In this document: positions 1 to 7,276 of the stretch, in pieces
How positions within the stretch are numbered: the stretch's first letter is position 1
How the letters are laid out: the number at the start of each line of letters is the position of its first letter
Assembly: GCA_903904515.1 (NCBI GenBank)
Contig: CAIVCR010000110.1
Span: 31,915-95,914, forward strand
Source: an uncultured Bacteroidia bacterium
GTDB lineage: Bacteria; Bacteroidota; Bacteroidia; Bacteroidales; Prolixibacteraceae
Direction of reading: 5' to 3'
DNA: 64,000 bases
Program-made: the position numbers and the translations under genes
Notes under the pieces: model-generated
Database searches by the model: none
The model's input: only the letters and a program-made list of their open reading frames with translations
Told to the model about the DNA's origin: nothing

Positions 1-41
1 ATTATTGTATATTTAGGTTTAAAACCATAATTTTATAGACC

Positions 42-491
42 ATGTCAATTAACAAAGTTATTTTGATCGGAAATGTAGGGAAAGACCCTGATATCAGGCA
101 CCTTGAAAGCAACGTTGCAGTGGCTAACTTCACGCTGGCAACCTCGGAGAATTACACCAATAAAAGCGGTGAAAAAGTAACCACTACGGAATGGCATAAC
201 ATCGTTTGCTGGCGTGGATTGGCAACAATCGCTGAAAATTACATCCATAAAGGGAGTCAGATCTATGTCGACGGTAAAATCAGAACAAGAAGCTACGATG
301 CACCCGATGGATCTAAAAGATATATCACAGAGATTCTTGCCGACTCGATACAACTTCTTGGAAAAAAAGGTGATGGAACCTCCTCCGATGGGTTTAAACC
401 TTCCGATGGGAACCATGTTGGCGAGCCAAACCATGAACCAGGTTCGTATACCGGAGCCGGAGATAAAGATGGAGATGATTTACCATTTTAA
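42..491 (+). CDS. ssb: Single-stranded DNA-binding protein
   Basis: Binds single-stranded DNA during replication, repair and recombination in the cytoplasm. The 149-residue protein opens with a typical SSB OB-fold (MSINKVILIGNVGKDP, then LATSENYTNKSGE and WHNIVCWRG), covering about residues 1-105. A Gly/Asp-rich flexible tail follows and ends in the acidic tip DGDDLPF, which in this family recruits partner proteins. Length is normal for SSB. The ATG at 42 has no obvious Shine-Dalgarno, as is usual in Bacteroidetes. It is followed by gldD on the same strand. In Flavobacterium-type genomes ssb is followed by gldE and then gldD (family knowledge); here gldE is missing from the slot. Confidence 0.97.
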   Translation: MSINKVILIGNVGKDPDIRHLESNVAVANFTLATSENYTNKSGEKVTTTEWHNIVCWRGLATIAENYIHKGSQIYVDGKIRTRSYDAPDGSKRYITEILADSIQLLGKKGDGTSSDGFKPSDGNHVGEPNHEPGSYTGAGDKDGDDLPF

Positions 492-547
492 TGAACTTAG
501 GGGGCCTCATGCTTAACCGGTATTACGCTATATTTGAAAGATTAACT

Positions 548-1129
548 ATGAGGCTTATACCCATTTATGTTCTGACAGGATTTCTGTTTTTTTCCGAATC
601 ATGCAAAAAAGAGTATACCCCAAGACCAAGAGGATATTTCAGAATCTCATTTCCGGCAAAAAGCTACAAACCGCTTGAGCTATCTGTTCCCTATTTTTTT
701 CAGGTACCTGCCTATTCCACTCCGGGTCACGATCTGCTAAGTCCCGATCAGCCCAATTGGATCACTATCGAAGTGCCTGCTAACCACGCCCAGATTCATC
801 TGAGCTATAAAAAAATCAATAACAACCTTGAAAGATATATTGAGGAGTCACACTCTCTTGCTTATCAACATTCCCAGAAAGCGAGCGCCATTGAGGAGCG
901 GCTTTTTATTAATCCTTCGAAAAAAGTCTATGGCACAATCTACACCATAAAGGGGAATGCTGCCTCACCAATGCAGTTCTACCTCACAGACAGCACCCGT
1001 AATTTTCTGCGCGGATCACTATATATCAAAGAGATACCAAATAGTGACAGTTTACAGCCGGTAATCGGATTCCTTATTCAGGATGTCCTGCATCTGATTA
1101 AAACAACCGAATGGAAAGAGGTTAAATAA
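548..1129 (+). CDS. gldD: Gliding motility lipoprotein GldD
   Basis: GldD is an envelope lipoprotein needed for gliding and type IX secretion in Bacteroidetes; its biochemical role is unknown. I place the start at the ATG at 548 (193 residues) rather than the longest ORF start at 491, because it gives a short hydrophobic signal (MRLIPIYVLTGFLFFSESC) ending in Cys. The lipobox is not canonical. The mature protein begins with the family-typical KEYTPRPRGYFRISFP followed by a PLELSVPYFF stretch. It sits 56 bp downstream of ssb, and its stop overlaps the next start by one base (TAATG), so translational coupling is likely. Species without visible gliding also carry gldD, so presence does not prove motility. 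Confidence 0.9.
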   Translation: MRLIPIYVLTGFLFFSESCKKEYTPRPRGYFRISFPAKSYKPLELSVPYFFQVPAYSTPGHDLLSPDQPNWITIEVPANHAQIHLSYKKINNNLERYIEESHSLAYQHSQKASAIEERLFINPSKKVYGTIYTIKGNAASPMQFYLTDSTRNFLRGSLYIKEIPNSDSLQPVIGFLIQDVLHLIKTTEWKEVK

Positions 1130-1809
1130 TGCCGCTCCAGCTACATAAACATATTGAAAACGGGGAGATCGGACTATGGAAAATCTCTGAAGAACCTGAA
1201 GAGTTGCTCCTATTGGCTAATTTGTCTTCTGCTGATAAAATTACCTGTTCTGGAATTACAACTCTACACCGCAAAAAAGAGTGGCTGGCTACCAGGGCGT
1301 TGCTCAATGAAATGACCCTCCTTGCCGGCCCAATCAACTATTACGAAGATGGAAGGCCTTACCTTGAACAGGGCAAATACAACATAAGCATCTCACACAC
1401 AAAAGGTTTTGCAGCTATCTTTCTGCACGAAACACTCATTCCCGGTATCGATATTGAACTCACATCCCGACTTGTGGGAAAGGTGGCCAGTCGTTTCCTT
1501 TCACCGGAAGAGTTCGAAATGTGCCATGCCATACCGGAATTAACAACTAAAAGGGTATTGTTGGTATGGTGTGCCAAAGAGGCTATTTTCAAGATAGTCC
1601 CTTTCACTAATATCGAATTTTCAACCGATATCAAAATTACATTAAATGACACAACAGACAATTTCGGCTCTTTTCCGGGAGTGTATGTTGGACCCTTGGA
1701 ACAAATACCTGTTGAATTGGAATACCTTGACAAAAACGGTGTTATCCTGGTTTGGGGCTGTATAAAGCCTGGTCAGGATGCCCGATATAATTTTATCAAT
1801 TCATTTTGA
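1129..1809 (+). CDS. 4'-phosphopantetheinyl transferase superfamily protein
   Basis: Transfers the phosphopantetheine arm of CoA to a carrier-protein serine. The fold signatures are visible: ISISHTKGFAAI near the middle, the metal-binding GIDIE, and WCAKEAIFK about 40 residues later (GxDxE...WxxKEAxxK). At 226 residues it resembles the Sfp/EntD-like size class rather than AcpS (about 120), so a broad-specificity enzyme is likely. The start ATG overlaps the gldD stop. The order ssb-(gldE)-gldD-PPTase is recurrent in Bacteroidetes as I remember it. No polyketide or non-ribosomal peptide cluster lies in the window, so its substrate may be the fatty-acid carrier protein or something elsewhere in the genome. 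Confidence 0.88.
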   Translation: MPLQLHKHIENGEIGLWKISEEPEELLLLANLSSADKITCSGITTLHRKKEWLATRALLNEMTLLAGPINYYEDGRPYLEQGKYNISISHTKGFAAIFLHETLIPGIDIELTSRLVGKVASRFLSPEEFEMCHAIPELTTKRVLLVWCAKEAIFKIVPFTNIEFSTDIKITLNDTTDNFGSFPGVYVGPLEQIPVELEYLDKNGVILVWGCIKPGQDARYNFINSF

Positions 1810-1877
1810 CCCAGGGATTGAACAATCTGAACCTTCAAATATCTCTTAAAAATTGACTTTATTAAATATTCTTACAG

Positions 1878-3383
1878 ATGAAAATTCCTGAATCACATAT
1901 TATTGTAATTTTCGGAGCTTCGGGCGACCTGACAAAAAGGAAACTAATACCGGCAATTTATCAGTTGTACATTAATCACCTTCTTCCCTCCAATTTTGCG
2001 ATTCTGGGAACCAGCAGAACCCCTCTCTCCGACGAAGAATTCTGCGAACGAATTATCGAATTTCTACCTTCACAAAAAGAGACTGACCCTTCATTTCTGA
2101 ACAGATTATTCTACCAATCAATCGATTACCACGAGAACAATGACTACATTAAGCTTAAAGAGCGACTGGCAGGATTGAGTCAGAACCTGAATATCGCACC
2201 AAATTATCTGTTCTACCTCTCGACTCCACCAAATCTATATGATGTAATTCCGGAGAAGCTCGCGCTGGCAAATCTACATCTTCAAAAAGACGGTTTTAAA
2301 AGGCTGATCATCGAAAAGCCTTTTGGAAATACCCTTGAAAGTGCCAAATCGCTCAATATTAGCCTTCTGAAAAATTACGAGGAGAATCAAATCTATCGGA
2401 TTGATCATTACCTGGGAAAAGAAACTGTTCAGAATCTTATGGTAACCCGTTTTGCGAACGGAATTTTTGAACCCTTATGGAATCGGAATTTTATCTGCCG
2501 GGTAGAAATCACCTCTGCAGAAAGTCTGGGTGTTGAAGGGAGAGGTGGATATTATGATCAGTCGGGCGCCATGCGTGATATGATCCAAAATCACCTGCTT
2601 CAAATGGTAGGCCTCGTGGCTATGGAACCGCCGGTGGTGATTGAAGCTAATGCCATCCGGCATGAAGTGATGAAAGTATTCCAGTCGTTGCGACCCATCA
2701 AGCCTGAAGAGATGCATAAACAGATTATCAGGGGTCAATATACCGCTTCGACGATTAAGGGTGTTGCAACGCCGGGCTATCGCGATGAGCCGGGTGTCGA
2801 TCCCGCATCGCATACCGAAACGTATGTTGCCATGAAATTTTTCATTGACAACTGGCGTTGGGCCGGGGTTCCGTTTTATATCCGTACAGGAAAGAAACTG
2901 CCCACCCGGGTAACTGAAATAGTTATCGAATTTAAGCCTGCACCACACCATCTGTTTGATCAGAACGGGCAAAATCAAAACAACTCAAATCAATTAATAA
3001 TCAGGATTCAGCCTGACGAAGGTTTACTGATTAAATTTAACATGAAAGAACCCGGTTCCGGATTTAAGGTGAACCAGGTTAACATGGACTTTCACTATTC
3101 CGAGCTTTCAGGAATCACATTACCTGCCGCCTACGAACGTCTCCTGCTTGATTGCCTTTTAGGTGACGCAACACTCTATTCGCGTGGTGACACCGTAGAG
3201 GCAGCCTGGAGTTTTATTCAGCCAATACTGGATGCCTGGTCGAATGACACGACAATACCAATTTATGGCTATCCTGCCGGGACATGGGGCCCATACGAAT
3301 CGGACGAATTGATTGAAGGGGACAAAACCTGGCGTTATCCCTGCAAAAATCTGGCTGACGATGGACTTTATTGTGAGTTGTAG
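1878..3383 (+). CDS. zwf: Glucose-6-phosphate 1-dehydrogenase
   Basis: Oxidises glucose 6-phosphate to 6-phosphoglucono-1,5-lactone with NAD(P)+, the entry step of the oxidative pentose-phosphate pathway. The 501-residue length is normal. The dinucleotide-binding GASGDLTKRKL lies at residues 13-23, the substrate-binding RIDHYLGKE signature at 174-182, and the catalytic-His region NHLLQM about 60 residues further on. EKPFG, which binds cofactor and substrate, is also present. The start is the ATG at 1878. pgl follows 130 bp downstream on the same strand; gnd, often the third member of this cluster, is not in the window. Confidence 0.97.
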   Translation: MKIPESHIIVIFGASGDLTKRKLIPAIYQLYINHLLPSNFAILGTSRTPLSDEEFCERIIEFLPSQKETDPSFLNRLFYQSIDYHENNDYIKLKERLAGLSQNLNIAPNYLFYLSTPPNLYDVIPEKLALANLHLQKDGFKRLIIEKPFGNTLESAKSLNISLLKNYEENQIYRIDHYLGKETVQNLMVTRFANGIFEPLWNRNFICRVEITSAESLGVEGRGGYYDQSGAMRDMIQNHLLQMVGLVAMEPPVVIEANAIRHEVMKVFQSLRPIKPEEMHKQIIRGQYTASTIKGVATPGYRDEPGVDPASHTETYVAMKFFIDNWRWAGVPFYIRTGKKLPTRVTEIVIEFKPAPHHLFDQNGQNQNNSNQLIIRIQPDEGLLIKFNMKEPGSGFKVNQVNMDFHYSELSGITLPAAYERLLLDCLLGDATLYSRGDTVEAAWSFIQPILDAWSNDTTIPIYGYPAGTWGPYESDELIEGDKTWRYPCKNLADDGLYCEL

Positions 3384-3513
3384 CAAAAATTAATGGTTAA
3401 TGGTTAATGGTTAATGAATTTTTCGCCTGGCAATAATCATTTTATAATTTGAATTTTGCTCTTTTTATTTTGCATTTTACACTTTGCATTTTTAATTTTT
3501 AATTTTATTCTCC
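3384..3513 (+). repeat. AT-rich degenerate repeat between zwf and pgl
   Basis: First a short tandem (TTAATGGT repeated after the zwf stop), then a run of degenerate units of the type ATTTTGCATTTT / ACTTTGCATTTTTAATTT. The same family recurs at about 17937-18060 and 21225-21315. No ORF or clear terminator stem was seen. Confidence 0.6.
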
Positions 3514-4236
3514 ATGGCCCCGATTATCCATACCTATGACACCCCGGCAGATCTGGCTGATGCATTTGCAAAACAGCTGATTGAATGGGTTGACAAATCC
3601 GGCTCAGGGAACTTCCATCTCGCCTTGTCGGGAGGCAAAACACCCTCGCTTTTGTTTTCACTACTCGCAGAAAAATATAAGAATCAGGTTCCCTGGGAGA
3701 AAATCCATTTCTGGTGGGGTGACGAAAGAATGGTTCCCCCCTCAGACCCGGAAAGTAATTATGGGGTGGTTCAACAACTCCTCTTTTCGAAGATTGTTTT
3801 GGCCCCTGATCAGGTACACAGGATTCAGGGAGAACAGGAACCTCATCGGGAGGCTGAAAGATACAGCAGGGAAATAAAATTTTTGATTCCTATCGTTAAC
3901 GAATGGCCGAACTTTGATCTGGTAATTCTTGGTCTGGGGGATGACGGACATACAGCCTCAATTTTTCCGGATCAGATCGCGCTGCTTGATTCAAATGAAT
4001 ACACAGCCATTGCGACACATCCTGAATCGGGACAACTTCGCATTTCATTAACCGGAATGGTCCTGAACAATGCTAAGAGAGTTGCCTTTCTTGCCTGTGG
4101 AGCATCCAAATCAAAAATATTCAATACGATTATCTCCAATTCCCAAGGTGCTTCTCGCTTTCCCGCTTCACATATCCATCCCACAGGAGAACTACATTGG
4201 TTTGTAGATAAGGAATGTGCGGAGAATGAAAGATAA
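3514..4236 (+). CDS. pgl: 6-phosphogluconolactonase
   Basis: Hydrolyses 6-phosphogluconolactone made by the upstream Zwf to 6-phosphogluconate. The 240-residue protein has the DevB/SOL-type family hallmarks: LALSGGKTPSLLF near residue 40, HFWWGDERMVPPSDPESNYG near residue 70, and LGLGDDGHTASIFP around residue 150. The start is the ATG at 3514 (TCCATGGCC). Being next to zwf gives the first two steps of the oxidative pentose-phosphate branch. The next gene is convergent on the other strand, with an AT-rich inverted repeat between them. Confidence 0.95.
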   Translation: MAPIIHTYDTPADLADAFAKQLIEWVDKSGSGNFHLALSGGKTPSLLFSLLAEKYKNQVPWEKIHFWWGDERMVPPSDPESNYGVVQQLLFSKIVLAPDQVHRIQGEQEPHREAERYSREIKFLIPIVNEWPNFDLVILGLGDDGHTASIFPDQIALLDSNEYTAIATHPESGQLRISLTGMVLNNAKRVAFLACGASKSKIFNTIISNSQGASRFPASHIHPTGELHWFVDKECAENER

Positions 4237-4402
4237 AGAAGAAAAATAAGCAGGGAATAAGAAGAAATAAATGGAAATTAGAAATAAATAGAAATTGGAA
4301 ATTCGTGGAAATAAAGGTGAAATAAGTGGAAATAGGTTGAAATAAAGTTGAAATAAAATATTTCTATTTATTTCAACCTTATTTCTATGTATTTCATGGT
4401 TC
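4237..4402. repeat. GAAATAA-type degenerate repeats with inverted repeat
   Basis: The gap between convergent pgl and the FAH-family gene is filled with units such as GGAAATAAAGGTGAAATAAG. Arms GGTTGAAATAAA (4335-4346) and TTTATTTCAACC (4367-4378) are perfect 12-bp inverted repeats, so the segment may fold and terminate transcription from both sides. The 3' end resembles the internal part of the two-copy element at 26286 and 49556. Confidence 0.6.
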
Positions 4403-5014
4403 CTACTTCACCAGAAAATCGAACATTTTCCGTTCGCCAATAAAACCTTCAAGCTGATCATTGATCTTAACAGGACCAACTCCGGCAGGGGTTCCGGTGT
4501 AGATAAGATCCCCGATTTTAAGGGTCACAAACTGCGAAATATGCTCAATAACGGTGTCGACGGAAAAGATCATATCTCTTGAATTTCCCCGCTGCATTAC
4601 CTCCCCGTTTTTCCGGAGTGAAAAATCGATCTGCCCAAGGTCCCCCAACTCTTCCTTAGGAATAAAACCACCCAAAACGGCAGACGAATCAAATGCTTTA
4701 GCTTTTTCCCATGGCAACCCCTTTTCGATCAGGTGACGTTGTACATCACGAGCCGTGAAATCGACACCAAGGCCAATTTCATCATAATAACGATGAGCAT
4801 AACGGGCTTCAATGGTTTTTCCCAGACGATTAATTTTTATAACCAGTTCGACCTCGTAATGAATCTCATTTGAAAAGCCGGGAAGGTAAAAATGACGGTT
4901 ATCCAACAATAAGGAGGAGTCTGGTTTCATGAAAAAAACCGGTTCCGTTGGAATATCATGTTCAAGCTCACGGGCATGCTTTAAATAATTGCGTCCAATA
5001 CAAATGATCTTCAT
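4403..5014 (-). CDS. Fumarylacetoacetate hydrolase (FAH) family protein
   Basis: FAH-family enzymes hydrolyse or decarboxylate 1,3-diketo acids using a divalent metal. This 203-residue protein has only the C-terminal FAH domain. Visible features: MKIICIGRNYLKHARELEH at the start, the metal-binding HYEVEL near residue 53, GVDFTARDVQ near residue 85, and the closing IYTGTPAGVGPV. The length suits single-domain acylpyruvate hydrolase or oxaloacetate decarboxylase relatives (YcgM/FAHD1-like), but the exact substrate cannot be read from sequence. It lies 53 bp downstream of the exonuclease gene on the same strand and may be cotranscribed. Confidence 0.88.
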   Translation of the reverse strand: MKIICIGRNYLKHARELEHDIPTEPVFFMKPDSSLLLDNRHFYLPGFSNEIHYEVELVIKINRLGKTIEARYAHRYYDEIGLGVDFTARDVQRHLIEKGLPWEKAKAFDSSAVLGGFIPKEELGDLGQIDFSLRKNGEVMQRGNSRDMIFSVDTVIEHISQFVTLKIGDLIYTGTPAGVGPVKINDQLEGFIGERKMFDFLVK

Positions 5015-5067
5015 GGTAATAAATTTTAATATAGTAATTATGACAGAAATTCAAACTCAGACAATTT

Positions 5068-5877
5068 TCAGAGTTTCCGGTTTAAATCCCTTAACTTTAT
5101 TGCGGTTAAGACTTTTTTGGTGTACAGGGGGAACTCACCCTGCATCATCCATGAAAAATACCCCGGTTCATCCTGCAAAACCTTTTCAACTGCTTTCCCT
5201 TTATGTTTTCCAAAATTAAATACCTCCACCCCTTTTTCATCAAAAACAATACGCCCTGCGAAATCGACACTTTTATCGAATGCGGAAAAAGAGGCCAATG
5301 CCTCCACATTATTGACTACAGGAATCGATTTTTTCCCGTTATCGTCAAATTCGACTCCATTGTACCGATCGAGCTGTGCTTTTAGAACTTCATAGGTAGC
5401 CTTAGTATCTACCATTGCACTATGGGCATTTTCAAGATCCTGCGCCAGGTAAAACTTATAGGCTGCTGCCAGGGTTCTCTTCTCCATCCTGTGGAAAATA
5501 ATCTGCACATCGACGAATTTATGCTTTTTCATGTCAACATCGATATCGTACCTCAAAAACTCTTCAGAGAGCAGCGGGATGTCGAACCTGGTTGAATTAA
5601 ATCCTGCAAGGTCGCACCCTTCAATAAATTTGGCATAGATTTTAGCCACCTCCTTGAAATGGGGGGCATCTTTCACATCCTCATCAAAAATTCCATGAAT
5701 TGCTGAGGTCTCGGGTGGAATAGGAATTCCGGGATTAATCCGCTGAAATTTCTCCTCTTCACGGCCATCAGGATAGATCTTTAAAAGGGCAATCTCGACA
5801 ATTCGATCGGTGACCACATTGATCCCCGTGGTTTCAAGATCGAGAAATACGATCGGATTTTTAAGGTTAAGCTTCAC
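5068..5877 (-). CDS. 3'-5' exonuclease, DnaQ/RNase T superfamily
   Basis: Predicted DEDD-type 3'-5' exonuclease of 269 residues. Exo I is IVFLDLETTGIN (D and E ligands, about residues 9-20), exo II includes GFNSTRFDIPLL (about 93-104), and exo III is NAHSAMVDTKAT (about 150-160), the DEDDh arrangement. The C-terminal 50 residues (FNFGKHKGKAVEKVL... YFSWMMQGEFP) form the small DUF3820/ExoX-like domain often attached to such nucleases. The protein is either a proofreading epsilon-like subunit or an ExoX-like repair nuclease. It is downstream of dnaN, but a terminator-like hairpin lies between them, so it may have its own transcript. Confidence 0.9.
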   Translation of the reverse strand: MKLNLKNPIVFLDLETTGINVVTDRIVEIALLKIYPDGREEEKFQRINPGIPIPPETSAIHGIFDEDVKDAPHFKEVAKIYAKFIEGCDLAGFNSTRFDIPLLSEEFLRYDIDVDMKKHKFVDVQIIFHRMEKRTLAAAYKFYLAQDLENAHSAMVDTKATYEVLKAQLDRYNGVEFDDNGKKSIPVVNNVEALASFSAFDKSVDFAGRIVFDEKGVEVFNFGKHKGKAVEKVLQDEPGYFSWMMQGEFPLYTKKVLTAIKLRDLNRKL

Positions 5878-5899
5878 GTTATGGGTTTAATTTTAAACT

Positions 5900-5934
5900 A
5901 AAAAAACCCGGCGGTCTTGTAACCACCAGGCTTT
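5900..5934 (-). terminator. Rho-independent terminator after dnaN
   Basis: Read on the minus strand, a stem made of GGTGGT/ACCGCC plus flanking CC/GG and AAA/TTT pairs, with a bulge and a TACAAG-type loop, is followed by seven T. It lies 22 bp past the dnaN stop, in the right orientation. Confidence 0.65.
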
Positions 5935-5955
5935 ATCGGTATCTGTATTTAAGAA

Positions 5956-7083
5956 TTAAGCATTGATCATCATCGGCATCAACAACATAAGAACGTCCTC
6001 GTATTCCTGTTCTTTTTCAGCAGGAAGTAAAAGACCGGCTCTTGAAGGATCCGAAAGTTTCATCTTTACATCACCCGATGAGAGGTTCGAGAGGATCTCA
6101 ACCAGGAAAGTAGATTTAAAACCAATTTCCATTGGCTGTCCATCATATTCACATTTAATGGTTTCAACTCCGGAGATCGCAAAATCAATATCCTGTGCTG
6201 ATACAATCAGTTCTGAAGGGGTAAGTTTCAAACGCACCAGGTTACTCGCCTGGTTGGCAAAAACCGATACCCTTTTTAACGTAGTATAAAACTCCACACG
6301 GTCGATCACCAGCTCATTGGGGTTATTCAACGGAATAACACTATTATAGGCAGGATATTTCCCCTCTACCAGACGGCAAACCATTTTAAAACCGTTGAGT
6401 GTAAAAAAAGCATTCTTTTCGTCGAATTCAAGTTTTACATCAGAATCTTCACGTGGAAGGAGGTTTTTAAGCAGTGATGCCGGCTTTTTAGGAAGGATAA
6501 AAGAGGCCACATCGGTATATTTGACATCACTCCGCTTATATCTGACCAGCTTGTGGGCATCAGATGCAACAAACGCTATCTCCTCAGGCGAAAGTTCAAT
6601 AAAAATACCATTCATTACTGGCCGAAGTTCATCATCTGCAGTCGCAAAGAGCGTTTTGTTTATTCCACTTAGCAAAAGATCGTGAGGGAGACTGATCTCA
6701 TTATGATTTTCGGCAAGTTTTGGCAAGACAGGAAAGTCTTCCCCGTTATGACCAACAATCGAAAACTTTCCGTTTGCCGATAAAATCTCTACGGCAAAGG
6801 ATTCGGAGTCGATATTGAAAGTCAACGGCTGCTCAGGAAACTCTTTTAAAGTGTCGAGCATAATCTTGGCCTGAATTGCAATTAATCCATCTTCCGCAGA
6901 ATTTTCAAGTTCTATTTTTGTGGTTAGGGTGGTTTCCAAATCAGAAGCCGTGATCCACAACGTTTTTTCTTCGAGCTTTAGCAGAAAATTATCGAGAATA
7001 GGTAAGGTATTCTTACTGCTGATTACCCTGCTGATTGCATTTAAATGCCTTAGCAATTCGGTACTTGAAACGACAAATCTCAT
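5956..7083 (-). CDS. dnaN: DNA polymerase III sliding clamp (beta subunit)
   Basis: Forms the ring-shaped processivity clamp of the replicative polymerase. The 375-residue length is normal for three clamp domains. Recognisable stretches are MRFVVSSTELLRHLNAISRV at the start, LPILDNFLL, LVEGKYPAYNSVIP in domain 2/3, and a C-terminal LLLPAEKEQEYEDVLMLLMPM. The start ATG is at 7083. gldFG ends about 190 bp upstream. No dnaA, gyrB or recF is near, so this is not a classical origin-proximal dnaA-dnaN arrangement; a detached dnaN is common in Bacteroidetes. Confidence 0.96.
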   Translation of the reverse strand: MRFVVSSTELLRHLNAISRVISSKNTLPILDNFLLKLEEKTLWITASDLETTLTTKIELENSAEDGLIAIQAKIMLDTLKEFPEQPLTFNIDSESFAVEILSANGKFSIVGHNGEDFPVLPKLAENHNEISLPHDLLLSGINKTLFATADDELRPVMNGIFIELSPEEIAFVASDAHKLVRYKRSDVKYTDVASFILPKKPASLLKNLLPREDSDVKLEFDEKNAFFTLNGFKMVCRLVEGKYPAYNSVIPLNNPNELVIDRVEFYTTLKRVSVFANQASNLVRLKLTPSELIVSAQDIDFAISGVETIKCEYDGQPMEIGFKSTFLVEILSNLSSGDVKMKLSDPSRAGLLLPAEKEQEYEDVLMLLMPMMINA

Positions 7084-7276
7084 CGGTTTATATGCTTAAA
7101 TTTATTACTGGTTGATATTTTCAGATACATTACAGTAGCCCATTACAGGGCTTTGACTCCCTATACGGGAATTGACGAATTTACAATTATTCAAACACAT
7201 TCCAATTTCAATCGGAATAATTATTTGAAATTTATCGACATTTCCCTGAACAGCCGTTTCAGAATCAGGTATCCGG

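Noticed and set aside
5956-7083. Replication origin near dnaN
   Set aside because: No dnaA, recF or gyrB neighbours and no cluster of DnaA-box-like sequences seen. dnaN is commonly detached in this phylum.
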